Shown: positions 9,396 through 16,910 of the stretch, piece by piece
Numbering within the stretch: the stretch's first letter is position 1
Layout: every line of letters begins with the position of its first letter
NCBI GenBank assembly: GCA_900290365.1
Contig: OMOE01000142.1
Location: forward strand, 1 to 38,530
DNA: 38,530 bases
Direction of reading: 5' to 3'
Source of the DNA: Syntrophobacter sp. SbD1
GTDB lineage: Bacteria; Desulfobacterota; Syntrophobacteria; Syntrophobacterales; Syntrophobacteraceae
The notes under the pieces: model-generated
Told to the model about the DNA's origin: nothing
The model's input: only the letters and a program-made list of their open reading frames with translations
Databases searched by the model: none
Translations under genes and position numbers: made by a program

Positions 9396-9663
9396 TTTCT
9401 GTCTCGAAAAGGTTCTTTAGGCCGCACTTTGGAGCGGTGCCGGACTAAACCTCGGTCTTTGTACTGAGCTTGGTCCCTGAGCACATAATAAATGACTGTA
9501 AGAAGAATTAAATCAACTGAGTGGGAACCAAGCCTCAAAAAAGTGCTCTGTATTTTCAGCGATTACAGCGCGGATAACGAGAAAATTGGCAGTTCTTTTT
9601 CGCTGTTAGCCCTCAACCGCTTCCAACAACTTGGAGGAGGTTATGAACAGCATTGGGGCCGGT

Positions 9664-9684
9664 CCCCTCACCCCTCACCCCTCA
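9664..9684. repeat. Short tandem repeat CCCCTCA x3
   Basis: Three direct copies of a 7-nt unit overlap the 3' end of the nuclease gene, whose C-terminal RGEG and stop lie within it. The 9396-9663 region before it holds no recognised gene; a strong GGAGGAGG-ATG at 9633-9645 leads only into a 54-codon frame antisense to the nuclease gene. Confidence 0.6.
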
Positions 9685-11290
9685 CTATCCCCCGTATGGT
9701 CGTCAGCGCTTCATCGAGAGTGGACATTGCCAGCAACATTTCGTCCTCTATTGTCTGGAGGGCATGCGGCGAAAGGTCTAGGCCGGGCTTTGCCAGAAAG
9801 TTTCTGAGCGCATCTGCTTTTTTGACAAGGTCCGAAACATATTCGCCCCAACGGGTTAAGTCCGTTTCTAGTACCACAGGCCCTCCGGCCCGCTCCAGCG
9901 CTGTTGTCGTTATGCGGTCCCCGATCGAAGGCACTTGAGTATCGAAGCCGAATTTTTGTCTCAGGATCTTTGCGAATTGTTCGCTTGTACTCGCTTCTCC
10001 GTGTATCACAAAGACCCGCATTTTCGGGTTTTTGAAATGGCTGATCCAATCGAGCAGTCCATCTTGGTCCGCGTGAGCAGATAAGCCGCCGATAGTGAAT
10101 ACTTTTGCCCGGACTATCACCCTTTCGCCCAGTATTTTCACCATCCGCGCACCTTCGACAATGATTCTGCCGAGGCTGCCGGCTGCCTGAAAGCCTGCTA
10201 TCACAAGGGAGCATCCCGGCCGCCAGAGGTTATGCTTGAGATGGTGCCTGATTCGGCCGGCGGTGCACATGCCGTTTCCAGCTATCACGATGGCCGGGCC
10301 TGCGTGGCAGTTTATGTCCATGGACTCCTGCGCCGTGTGGCTTAGCACGAGTTGCTCGAAATCGAAGGGATCATTTCCCGAGTCGAGCATGGCCCTGGTT
10401 TCATCGTCATAATACTGTTTCATATTTCGGAATATGGTAGTCGCGGCTATGGCAAGCGGGCTGTCCAGATAGACGGGAATCGGTGGTATCAGCTTTTGCC
10501 GAAAAAATCGCTCGAGGATAAAGAGCAACTCCTGTGTCCGTTCTACGGCAAAGGCCGGGATAAGGACTTTTTCACCGTGTTCGCAACTGTAGTGGATGGC
10601 TTTGAGCAGTTCCCGTTCGCTATCTTCGAGTGATTTGTGGTTGCGGTTCCCATAAGTGGATTCGATTAAGAGGATGTCCGCCTCAGAGACGATTTCGGGG
10701 TCTTTAAGGATCATTTGCCCCTTGTGTCCCAGATCTCCGGTAAATACGGTTTTCAGGGCGCTATCCGGAGGTCCGTCCCAGATTTCCAGAAGGGAAGAGC
10801 CGAGGATGTGTCCGGAGTTTCGGAACCGGATGCTCAAATCCCCATCGAGGCTAAAAACTTCGTCTTGCTTCACTGGCTCAAAAAGAGCAAAACACCCCTC
10901 CGCGTCCGAAACCCGGTATAGCGGTTCGGTGACCGGTTCTCCACGGCGCTTGTTCTTTCTTGTCTGCCACTCGGCTTCCATTTCCTGTATATGAGCAGAA
11001 TCCAGGAGCAGAATCTTGGCAAGCTCGACTGTTGGCGCGCTGGCATAGATTCTGCCTCGAAAACCGTCCTTTACCAGCCTTGGTATTCGACCGCAATGAT
11101 CTATGTGGGCATGAGTCAGAAACAGCGCTTCGATATCGGCGGGATTGAAACCCCAGGGCTCTCTGTTTAAAGCTTCCATTTGATGGCCGCCCTGAAAAAG
11201 GCCGCAGTCAACCAGGTATTTTCGGTCCCTGCCGATCAGAAAACAGGAGCCTGTAACACAATGCGCAGCGCCCAGACAGGTGATCTGCAT
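9668..11290 (-). CDS. Metallo-beta-lactamase/beta-CASP RNA-processing nuclease
   Basis: Cytoplasmic Zn-dependent nuclease of 540 residues in the Ysh1/CPSF73-like bacterial group. The MBL motif HAHIDHCGRIP is intact, along with GHILGSSLLEI, FTGDLG and IESTYGN. The beta-CASP part shows PAFAVERTQELL, then NGMCTAGRIRHHL, FQAAGSLGR and the C-terminal FTIGGLSAHADQ and VIHGEAST. The start ATG 11290 is preceded by GAGGAAAG; ATG 11311, right behind the cydB stop, is the alternative. About 70 residues after the last motif form a helical C-terminal tail unlike the core. It directly follows cydB on the same strand, so it may be cotranscribed with cytochrome bd, though no functional link is known. The RNA substrate is unknown. 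Confidence 0.9.
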   Translation of the reverse strand: MQITCLGAAHCVTGSCFLIGRDRKYLVDCGLFQGGHQMEALNREPWGFNPADIEALFLTHAHIDHCGRIPRLVKDGFRGRIYASAPTVELAKILLLDSAHIQEMEAEWQTRKNKRRGEPVTEPLYRVSDAEGCFALFEPVKQDEVFSLDGDLSIRFRNSGHILGSSLLEIWDGPPDSALKTVFTGDLGHKGQMILKDPEIVSEADILLIESTYGNRNHKSLEDSERELLKAIHYSCEHGEKVLIPAFAVERTQELLFILERFFRQKLIPPIPVYLDSPLAIAATTIFRNMKQYYDDETRAMLDSGNDPFDFEQLVLSHTAQESMDINCHAGPAIVIAGNGMCTAGRIRHHLKHNLWRPGCSLVIAGFQAAGSLGRIIVEGARMVKILGERVIVRAKVFTIGGLSAHADQDGLLDWISHFKNPKMRVFVIHGEASTSEQFAKILRQKFGFDTQVPSIGDRITTTALERAGGPVVLETDLTRWGEYVSDLVKKADALRNFLAKPGLDLSPHALQTIEDEMLLAMSTLDEALTTIRGIVRGEG

Positions 11291-11313
11291 TCCGGGTCTT
11301 TCCTCTTCCATTT

Positions 11314-12330
11314 TCAGTAGTAGCCCTCGTGGGAGACTTTCCCTCTGAAAATATAATAGCAATAGCCCACATAAGTTAGAATTACCGGCAGGATGACAAG
11401 AGTTCCCACAAGCAAAAACGATTGTGAGGAAGCGGCTGCGGCTGCCTGCCTGAAGGTGACCGCAAAAGGGACCAGCCAGGGCCACAGGCTTATGCCCAAC
11501 CCCAGGTAACCCATCAGAAAAACACCTATGCTGAAGAAAAAAGGACGATTTTCGCAACCCCGGTGGAGATCTCGCCAAATCAGGATGATAAGGGCCGCGG
11601 TTACAATGGGTACCGGAACAAGGTAATAAAAATTGGGAAGGGTGAACCACAGCTCTCTTACACCCTCATTCATTACCGGCATGCTGATGCTCACGATAGC
11701 CATGAACACACCTACGTATCCCAGAACATATGAAGCGCATTTTCGGGCCCAGTCCCCGGTGATCCCGTCGGTTTTCATCATCAGCCAGGTGGATCCGAGC
11801 AGCGCATAGCCGAACAGCAGGGCCACTCCGGTCATGAAACTGTAGGCGTTTAGCCAGTCAAAAGGCTGGCCCGCAAAGCTTCGCCCTTCGACATGGATTC
11901 CTCTTACGAAGGCCCCAAGGAACACGCCCTGCATAAAAGCGGCGACGATAGATCCGAAGTGGAAAGCGTAGTCCCAGATAAAGCGGGATTTGACGGCCTT
12001 GAACCGAAACTCGAACGCCACTCCGCGAAAGATAAGACCCAAAAGCATCAAAATGACCGGCATGTAGAGCGCTGGCATCAGGATCGCGTAAGCAAGGGGA
12101 AACGCCGCAAAAAGTCCCCCGCCGCTGAGCACCAGCCAGGTTTCGTTGCCGTCCCAGAAGGGCGCTATGGAGTTCATCATGCGGTCCCTGCATTCATCCG
12201 AGGGCGCAAAAGGAAAAAGTATGCCTACGCCAAGGTCGAAGCCATCCAGAAGGACGTACAAAAAAAGCGCCGTGACAATCAGGGCGAACCATACGAGCTG
12301 AACGTCCAGGAAGCTTTCTAGGCTAAACAT
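11314..12330 (-). CDS. cydB: Cytochrome bd ubiquinol oxidase subunit II
   Basis: Integral membrane subunit of the bd-type quinol oxidase, 338 residues, the usual family length. The N-terminus VWFALIVTALFLYVLLDGFDLGVGIL is the CydB signature, followed by MMNSIAPFWDGNETWLVL, which is also diagnostic. Several hydrophobic helices follow. With CydA it reduces O2 to water using quinol; in an anaerobe its likely role is oxygen removal at low pO2. AAGGAG lies just before ATG 12330, and the gene begins 4 nt after the cydA stop. Confidence 0.96.
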   Translation of the reverse strand: MFSLESFLDVQLVWFALIVTALFLYVLLDGFDLGVGILFPFAPSDECRDRMMNSIAPFWDGNETWLVLSGGGLFAAFPLAYAILMPALYMPVILMLLGLIFRGVAFEFRFKAVKSRFIWDYAFHFGSIVAAFMQGVFLGAFVRGIHVEGRSFAGQPFDWLNAYSFMTGVALLFGYALLGSTWLMMKTDGITGDWARKCASYVLGYVGVFMAIVSISMPVMNEGVRELWFTLPNFYYLVPVPIVTAALIILIWRDLHRGCENRPFFFSIGVFLMGYLGLGISLWPWLVPFAVTFRQAAAAASSQSFLLVGTLVILPVILTYVGYCYYIFRGKVSHEGYY

Positions 12331-12334
12331 TTTG

Positions 12335-13726
12335 TCACTCCTTTTCTGAAACGATGCCGGTGATCAAAGGAGGCTCTTTCACGCCGTGCGAACCATAGAC
12401 TTCCGCTTCGGTCTCGGGGCCTTTTCTGATGAGCTTCATTATGTAGTAGCTCCCGGCGCCGAACACGACCGCATAAGTAAGGATAAAAGCTCCAAGGGAT
12501 ATGGCTATGGGAAGGGCCTTCACCGGAGAAACCGCCTCCGTGGTCCGCATGACGCCCTGGATTATATAGGGCTGCCTGCCGATTTCCGTGACAAACCATC
12601 CGGCAAGCACGGCGGCAAAACCGGCAGGGATCATGGCCATGCACCAGTACTGAAACCACCTCACATCGAATAAGCGCTTCCTGATATAAAGAACCAGGGC
12701 CGTTAGGCCCGTCAGTATCATCAAGGTCCCAAGCCCCACCATTGCCCGAAAGGACCAGAAAACCCACAGCACAGGCGGGCGCTGGTCTTTGGGCCATTCC
12801 TTGAGGCCCCTGACCTCGCCATTGAAATCATGGGTGAGGATCAGGCTCGACAGCTTGGGGATTTCGACCGCATATTTGGTCTTTTCCTCCGCCTGGTCCG
12901 GCCACCCGAAAAGAATTAGAGGCGCCCCGCGTCGAGTTTCCCACAGTCCTTCTATTGCGGCCACCTTGGCGGGTTGGTTGGAAAACGTGTTCAAACCATG
13001 CAAATCGCCGAACAGCAGTTGCAGGGGAGCCACAAAAACCGCCATTATCATGGCCATCCCCAAAATTACGCGGCCTTCCCTTACGTGACGCCCCCGTAGC
13101 AGATAGAATGCGCCAACGCCCCCGGCGGCAAAAGCCGTGGTGAGATAGGCGGCGGTCACCATGTGGACGAAGCGGAATGGAAAAGACGGGTTGAAAACAA
13201 TCTGCATCCAGTCTGTGGGATAGAGCAGCCCGTTTTCCCCGATCCGGAATCCCCTCGGCGTCTGCATCCAGCTATTGGCCGAAAGGATCCAGAAGGCTGA
13301 AATCAGGGTCCCGGCGGCGACGATGACGGTCGCGGCAAAATGGATCCTGCGGTCGACACGGTTCCAGCCAAACAGCATTATCCCAAGAAATGAGGCTTCA
13401 AGAAAGAACGAGGTCAATACTTCGTAGCCCAGCAAAGGCCCCAGAATGTTTCCGGCTTTGTCCGCGAATACGGACCAGTTGGTCCCGAACTGGAAGGACA
13501 TGACTACGCCGGAAACAACTCCCATGCCGAAGGTGACCGCAAAAATCTTGACCCACATCCGGTATATAACCCCGTAGACAGTGTTGCCGGTTGCCAGAAG
13601 GCGCCATTCGAGCACGGCCAGCCAACTCGCCAGACCAATTGTGAACGCGGGGAAAAATATGTGAAAGGAAAGGGTAAATGCGAACTGAATACGTGAGAGC
13701 AGGACTGAGTCCAGGTTTTCAATCAT
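12335..13726 (-). CDS. cydA: Cytochrome bd ubiquinol oxidase subunit I
   Basis: Heme-bearing subunit of the bd oxidase, 463 residues. The N-terminus LSRIQFAFTLSFHIFFPAFTIGLA carries the conserved heme-ligand His. Other landmarks are SFQFGTNW, GPLLGYEVLTSFFLEA, RFVHMVTAAYL and EIGRQPYIIQGVMRT. The Q-loop between ~residues 245 and 330 is short, as in the CIO/short-loop type. The usual GRQPW is GRQPY here. The start is ATG 13726 (MIENLDSVLLSRIQF); an upstream in-frame start would add a long non-homologous leader. Upstream, GCACA-ATAC-TGTGC (13774-13787) is a possible operator between cydA and the divergent pxpB. Confidence 0.95.
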   Translation of the reverse strand: MIENLDSVLLSRIQFAFTLSFHIFFPAFTIGLASWLAVLEWRLLATGNTVYGVIYRMWVKIFAVTFGMGVVSGVVMSFQFGTNWSVFADKAGNILGPLLGYEVLTSFFLEASFLGIMLFGWNRVDRRIHFAATVIVAAGTLISAFWILSANSWMQTPRGFRIGENGLLYPTDWMQIVFNPSFPFRFVHMVTAAYLTTAFAAGGVGAFYLLRGRHVREGRVILGMAMIMAVFVAPLQLLFGDLHGLNTFSNQPAKVAAIEGLWETRRGAPLILFGWPDQAEEKTKYAVEIPKLSSLILTHDFNGEVRGLKEWPKDQRPPVLWVFWSFRAMVGLGTLMILTGLTALVLYIRKRLFDVRWFQYWCMAMIPAGFAAVLAGWFVTEIGRQPYIIQGVMRTTEAVSPVKALPIAISLGAFILTYAVVFGAGSYYIMKLIRKGPETEAEVYGSHGVKEPPLITGIVSEKE

Positions 13727-13773
13727 GGCCTGAGAGTCTCCGGAAAAACTTTTGACAAGGGTTGACAGGATTA

Positions 13774-13787
13774 GCACAATACTGTGC
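13774..13787. promoter_or_regulatory. Inverted repeat in the cydA/pxpB divergent promoter region
   Basis: GCACA-ATAC-TGTGC is a perfect 5-bp inverted repeat in the only regulatory space of cydAB and pxpBCA. Two TTGACA hexamers (13752 and 13762) lie next to it on the plus strand. It does not match the FNR or Rex consensus, so the regulator is unknown. Confidence 0.35.
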
Positions 13788-13880
13788 ATCGGAATGCAGG
13801 ATTGCAAGCAGAAAACTTGAGGCTTTCAATGAAAAGTCAATCCTGTTAATCTACGGGTCTGTGCGGTGGAGTCTAAGAGC

Positions 13881-14594
13881 ATGTCGCTTTGCGGGGATGA
13901 ATCGGGCGCATACGCTGAGCCACGGGTCCTTTTGTGCGGCGAAACGGCGATCAGCGTCGAATTCGGCGACAAAATAGACTTGAAAATCAACAGGAAGGTC
14001 CGGCATCTTTATAAGAGCTTCAAAGCGGCCCCCTATCCGGGCATTCTCGATATAAATCCAACCTACTGCTCACTTTTCATCCGGTATGATCCCCTGGTTT
14101 GTTCCCTGGAAAGACTCCTTTTGATAATAGAGGAAAAGCTTGACGTAGAAGATGCCGCCGGCCCTGATTGCGATCGGATTATAGACATCCCGGTTTGCTA
14201 TGAGAGCGAATTCGCATTGGACATCAGGCAAGTCGCGGACTTCCATGGTATGCACACTGGAAAGGTGATCGAACTCCATACGGCTCCGGTGTATCATGTT
14301 TACATGATCGGATTTATCCTGGGATTTCCGTATCTGGGGGAACTGGACCACAGGCTCCATACCCCCAGAAAAAAAGACCCCAGAAAGACGGTTGCGGCGG
14401 GAAGCGTCGGCATAGCCGGCCGCCAGACAGGTATTTACCCCGTTGAGAGTCCCGGAGGCTGGCAGATTATCGGGATAACCCCGGTAAGGATATTTGATCC
14501 GGCAAGAAAAGAGCCGTTCCTGCTCGAAATGGGCGACACAATACGATTCAAAGCGATAACGCGAGATGAATTCCATGCTCTATCCACGCGGTAA
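13881..14594 (+). CDS. pxpB: 5-oxoprolinase subunit PxpB (KipI family)
   Basis: A 237-residue protein of the KipI/PxpB family. Visible are ETAISVEFGDKIDLKINRKV, the GILDINPTYCSLFIRYDPL segment, and the hallmark VYMIGFILGFPYLGELD followed by PRKTVAAGSVGIAGRQTGIYPVESPGGWQIIG. With PxpC and PxpA it forms an ATP-dependent 5-oxoprolinase that returns pyroglutamate to glutamate. It is the first gene of the pxpB-pxpC-pxpA run and starts at ATG 13881; a GTG five codons upstream is possible. Divergent from cydA with a ~150-bp gap. Confidence 0.92.
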   Translation: MSLCGDESGAYAEPRVLLCGETAISVEFGDKIDLKINRKVRHLYKSFKAAPYPGILDINPTYCSLFIRYDPLVCSLERLLLIIEEKLDVEDAAGPDCDRIIDIPVCYESEFALDIRQVADFHGMHTGKVIELHTAPVYHVYMIGFILGFPYLGELDHRLHTPRKKDPRKTVAAGSVGIAGRQTGIYPVESPGGWQIIGITPVRIFDPARKEPFLLEMGDTIRFKAITRDEFHALSTR

Positions 14595-14632
14595 TTGCAG
14601 GGATTGCGAAGCAATACCTGCAAGGGGGACAT

Positions 14633-15580
14633 TTGAGGGCGATACTCATCATTGACCCGGGGCCTATGGCTACCGTGCAGGACCTCGGGCGCTTTGGTTT
14701 TCGCGATAAGGGGGTCCCGATGTCCGGCGCTATGGACCAGCAGGCGCTACGAATAGGAAATCTGCTCGTGGGCAACCCCGTAGGGGCGGCCTGCATCGAA
14801 ATCACCCTGGGCGGATTCCGTGCCCGGTTCCAGAGCCGGGTCCACTTCGCCGTGACCGGGCCGCCGGCAGGGGCCAGTCTGAACGGCAGTCCCCTGTCGG
14901 CTTGGGAATGCTGTTTCGCAGAGAAAGATTCGGTTATCGAACTGTATGCCCCGGAGTTTGGATCGAGGAGCTGCCTAAGCATCCAGGGAGGAATCGATGT
15001 TCCCCCTGTTATGGGCAGCCGGTCCACTTTCCTGAGGGGTTGTCTTGGCGGATTTCACGGAAGGCCGCTTCAACAAGGCGATTCGCTCGACCTGGGAGAT
15101 CCCGTGGGCAAGCCTGTTTACGAGTTTCCGGAAGGATTGATTCCGCCCTACAGCGGCCGGCCCGTCCTCAGGGCCTTGCCGGGGCCGCAGGATGACTGTC
15201 TTTCCGCCAAGGGACTGGAGACCTTCTTCACTTCGGAATTTGAAGTCTCCAGCCGATCCGACAGGATGGGCTCCGTCATGTCCGGACCGATGATAGAACA
15301 CAAGCGGGGTGGGGATATAATCTCCGACGGGACCTGCCCCGGCGCCGTACAGGTGCCCGGCGGCGGCCTGCCCGTAATTTTGGGCAATGACTGCCAGACA
15401 ACCGGAGGCTATGTAAAAGCGGCGACCGTAATAGCCGCGGATCTGCCCCTTGCCGGCCAGTTGAGGCCGGGTCTGGGGGTGAGGTTCGAAAGGGTGAATT
15501 TTGATCAGGCACGGCTCGCTTATTTGAAAAACGAATATCTGATCAGGAATTTCTATGAAAAGCATGGAAAATCTTCGTGA
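14633..15580 (+). CDS. pxpC: 5-oxoprolinase subunit PxpC (KipA / biotin-dependent carboxyltransferase-like)
   Basis: A 315-residue protein of the KipA/PxpC family. Family landmarks are the N-terminal ILIIDPGPMATVQDLGRFGFRDKGVPMSGAMDQ, AACIEITLGGF, CLSIQGGIDVPPVMGSRST and the C-terminal DGTCPGAVQVPGGGLPVILGNDCQTTGGYVK. It uses a TTG start at 14633, supported by AAGGGGGA at 14622-14629; no ATG fits. It acts with PxpB and PxpA in ATP-dependent pyroglutamate cleavage. Its 3' end overlaps pxpA by 26 nt, which implies coupled translation. Confidence 0.93.
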   Translation: MRAILIIDPGPMATVQDLGRFGFRDKGVPMSGAMDQQALRIGNLLVGNPVGAACIEITLGGFRARFQSRVHFAVTGPPAGASLNGSPLSAWECCFAEKDSVIELYAPEFGSRSCLSIQGGIDVPPVMGSRSTFLRGCLGGFHGRPLQQGDSLDLGDPVGKPVYEFPEGLIPPYSGRPVLRALPGPQDDCLSAKGLETFFTSEFEVSSRSDRMGSVMSGPMIEHKRGGDIISDGTCPGAVQVPGGGLPVILGNDCQTTGGYVKAATVIAADLPLAGQLRPGLGVRFERVNFDQARLAYLKNEYLIRNFYEKHGKSS

Positions 15581-16343
15581 ATCACCAATAGACATAAACT
15601 GTGACATGGGCGAAAGTTTTGGAGCATACCGCATTGGCGATGACGAGGCGATAATGCCCTATATCAGCTCGGCCAACATAGCCTGCGGCTGGCACGCAGG
15701 GGACCCGACGGTGATGGCCGAAACGGTGCGGCTGGCGGCGGAACACGAAGTCGCAATCGGCGCTCACCCCGGCTACCCCGATCTTTTGGGTTACGGTCGC
15801 CGCGCTATGGAAACATTGCCGGGCGAAATCAAAAACTACATCATTTACCAGCTCGGCGCCCTTTCCGGTTTCGCACGCGAGCACGGAATGAAACTCCAGC
15901 ATGTCAAGCCGCACGGCGCACTCTACAACCTGGCGGCAAAAGACGAGCAAGCGGCAAACGAATTCATTTCCGCCCTAAAGGCCTTTGATCCTGAGCTTAT
16001 TCTCGTCACTTCGTCAGGCTCTGTTTGCGCAGAAATGGCCCGCTCGGCAGGACTCAAGGTGGCCAAAGAGGTTTTTGCGGATCGCGCCTATCTTAGCAAC
16101 GGCCAACTTGCTCCAAGGACCCTGGAGGGCTCAGTCATTTACGACCCTGACGCAGTGCGGGAGCGTGCTCTCGCACTGGCCACTTCGAGCCGAATGATCA
16201 GCGTGGACCACAAGGAAATAAGGCTCGAAGCGGACACTCTTTGTATCCATGGCGATACGCCCGGAGCATGGAAACTCGCCCGAATCATACGTGAAGCCCT
16301 GGAAGATGCGGGGGTGCGCATCTTGCCCATGAGGAGCAATTAG
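15555..16343 (+). CDS. pxpA: 5-oxoprolinase subunit PxpA (LamB/YcsF family)
   Basis: A 262-residue LamB/YcsF protein, the catalytic-type subunit of the PxpABC 5-oxoprolinase. Landmarks are DINCDMGESFG, ANIACGWHAGDPTVM, GAHPGYPDLLGYGRR, LQHVKPHGALYN, EVFADRAYLSNGQLAPR and the C-terminal LCIHGDTPGAWKLAR. AGGA at 15545-15548 supports ATG 15555; ATG 15564 is the alternative. The gene is the last of the operon and ends convergent to the FtsB-like gene, with the A/T-rich palindrome between them. Confidence 0.95.
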   Translation: MKSMENLRESPIDINCDMGESFGAYRIGDDEAIMPYISSANIACGWHAGDPTVMAETVRLAAEHEVAIGAHPGYPDLLGYGRRAMETLPGEIKNYIIYQLGALSGFAREHGMKLQHVKPHGALYNLAAKDEQAANEFISALKAFDPELILVTSSGSVCAEMARSAGLKVAKEVFADRAYLSNGQLAPRTLEGSVIYDPDAVRERALALATSSRMISVDHKEIRLEADTLCIHGDTPGAWKLARIIREALEDAGVRILPMRSN

Positions 16344-16427
16344 GAATTAAAAGAATTTTAGATTTTAGATTGCAGATTGCTGATTTTAAAAATCTAAAAT
16401 CTAAGATCTAAAATTTTAGATTCCTAA
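16340..16427. repeat. A/T-rich palindromic repeat, copy 1 (bidirectional terminator candidate)
   Basis: TTAGGAAT (16340-16347) pairs with ATTCCTAA (16420-16427). Between them AGATTTTAGATT-type and AATCTAAAATCT-type blocks form the arms. Related copies lie at 19271-19314 and 22674-22716. All three are between convergent gene ends, which fits a two-way terminator. Confidence 0.7.
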
Positions 16428-16432
16428 TTAAT

Positions 16433-16849
16433 TCACTCAATCCCTCTGGGGAGGCTGAAAGGCTTTATGGGTCCGGCCGCTTTTTCGCCTCCATCGTGTT
16501 GCTTGCCTCCTGATTCCAGAATAATTTCATTTTCGCCGACCCAACCGAGTTCCTGGCGAACCAGCTTTTCCTGGGCTTTAGGGCTGTTTTTGAGAGACTT
16601 GATCATTTCGAAGAGCTTCTGGTTTTCTACCCTGAACTTGAGGACCTTTTCCTCGAGTTCCTTTACCTGCTGGTTTTGCTTTTTGTAGCCCGGAAGTCCT
16701 TTGGATGAAAACACAATCGTGTAGACCAGGGCAATATTGAGGAGCAGCAGGAACATAACAAGCAACCGGGCAATATGGATGCCTTTGAAGGAGAACCTCG
16801 GCTTGACTGTGTTTTGCTGATATCTGTTTGCCTGAGTCGGTCTGTTCAT
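16433..16849 (-). CDS. FtsB/DivIC-like septum formation initiator protein
   Basis: A small 138-residue bitopic membrane protein. A cytoplasmic N-terminus of ~25 residues is followed by one membrane helix (IARLLVMFLLLLNIALVYTIVF) and a coiled coil (QQVKELEEKVLKFRVENQKLFEMIKSLK). The end LVRQELGWVGENEIIL matches the FtsB/DivIC pattern VARxxLGxVxxGExIY-like. Family members scaffold the divisome by bridging FtsL and FtsQ. Sequence identity is low in this family, so FtsB versus another FtsL-like protein cannot be settled. The C-terminal ~30 residues (GGKQHDGGEKAAG...) are an unusual tail. Confidence 0.72.
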   Translation of the reverse strand: MNRPTQANRYQQNTVKPRFSFKGIHIARLLVMFLLLLNIALVYTIVFSSKGLPGYKKQNQQVKELEEKVLKFRVENQKLFEMIKSLKNSPKAQEKLVRQELGWVGENEIILESGGKQHDGGEKAAGPIKPFSLPRGIE

Positions 16850-16910
16850 CGTTTACGGCCTCAATCTTTGAGTTCACAGTCTTCAGTTGTCGCTGACAAC
16901 TGTTTTGTGT

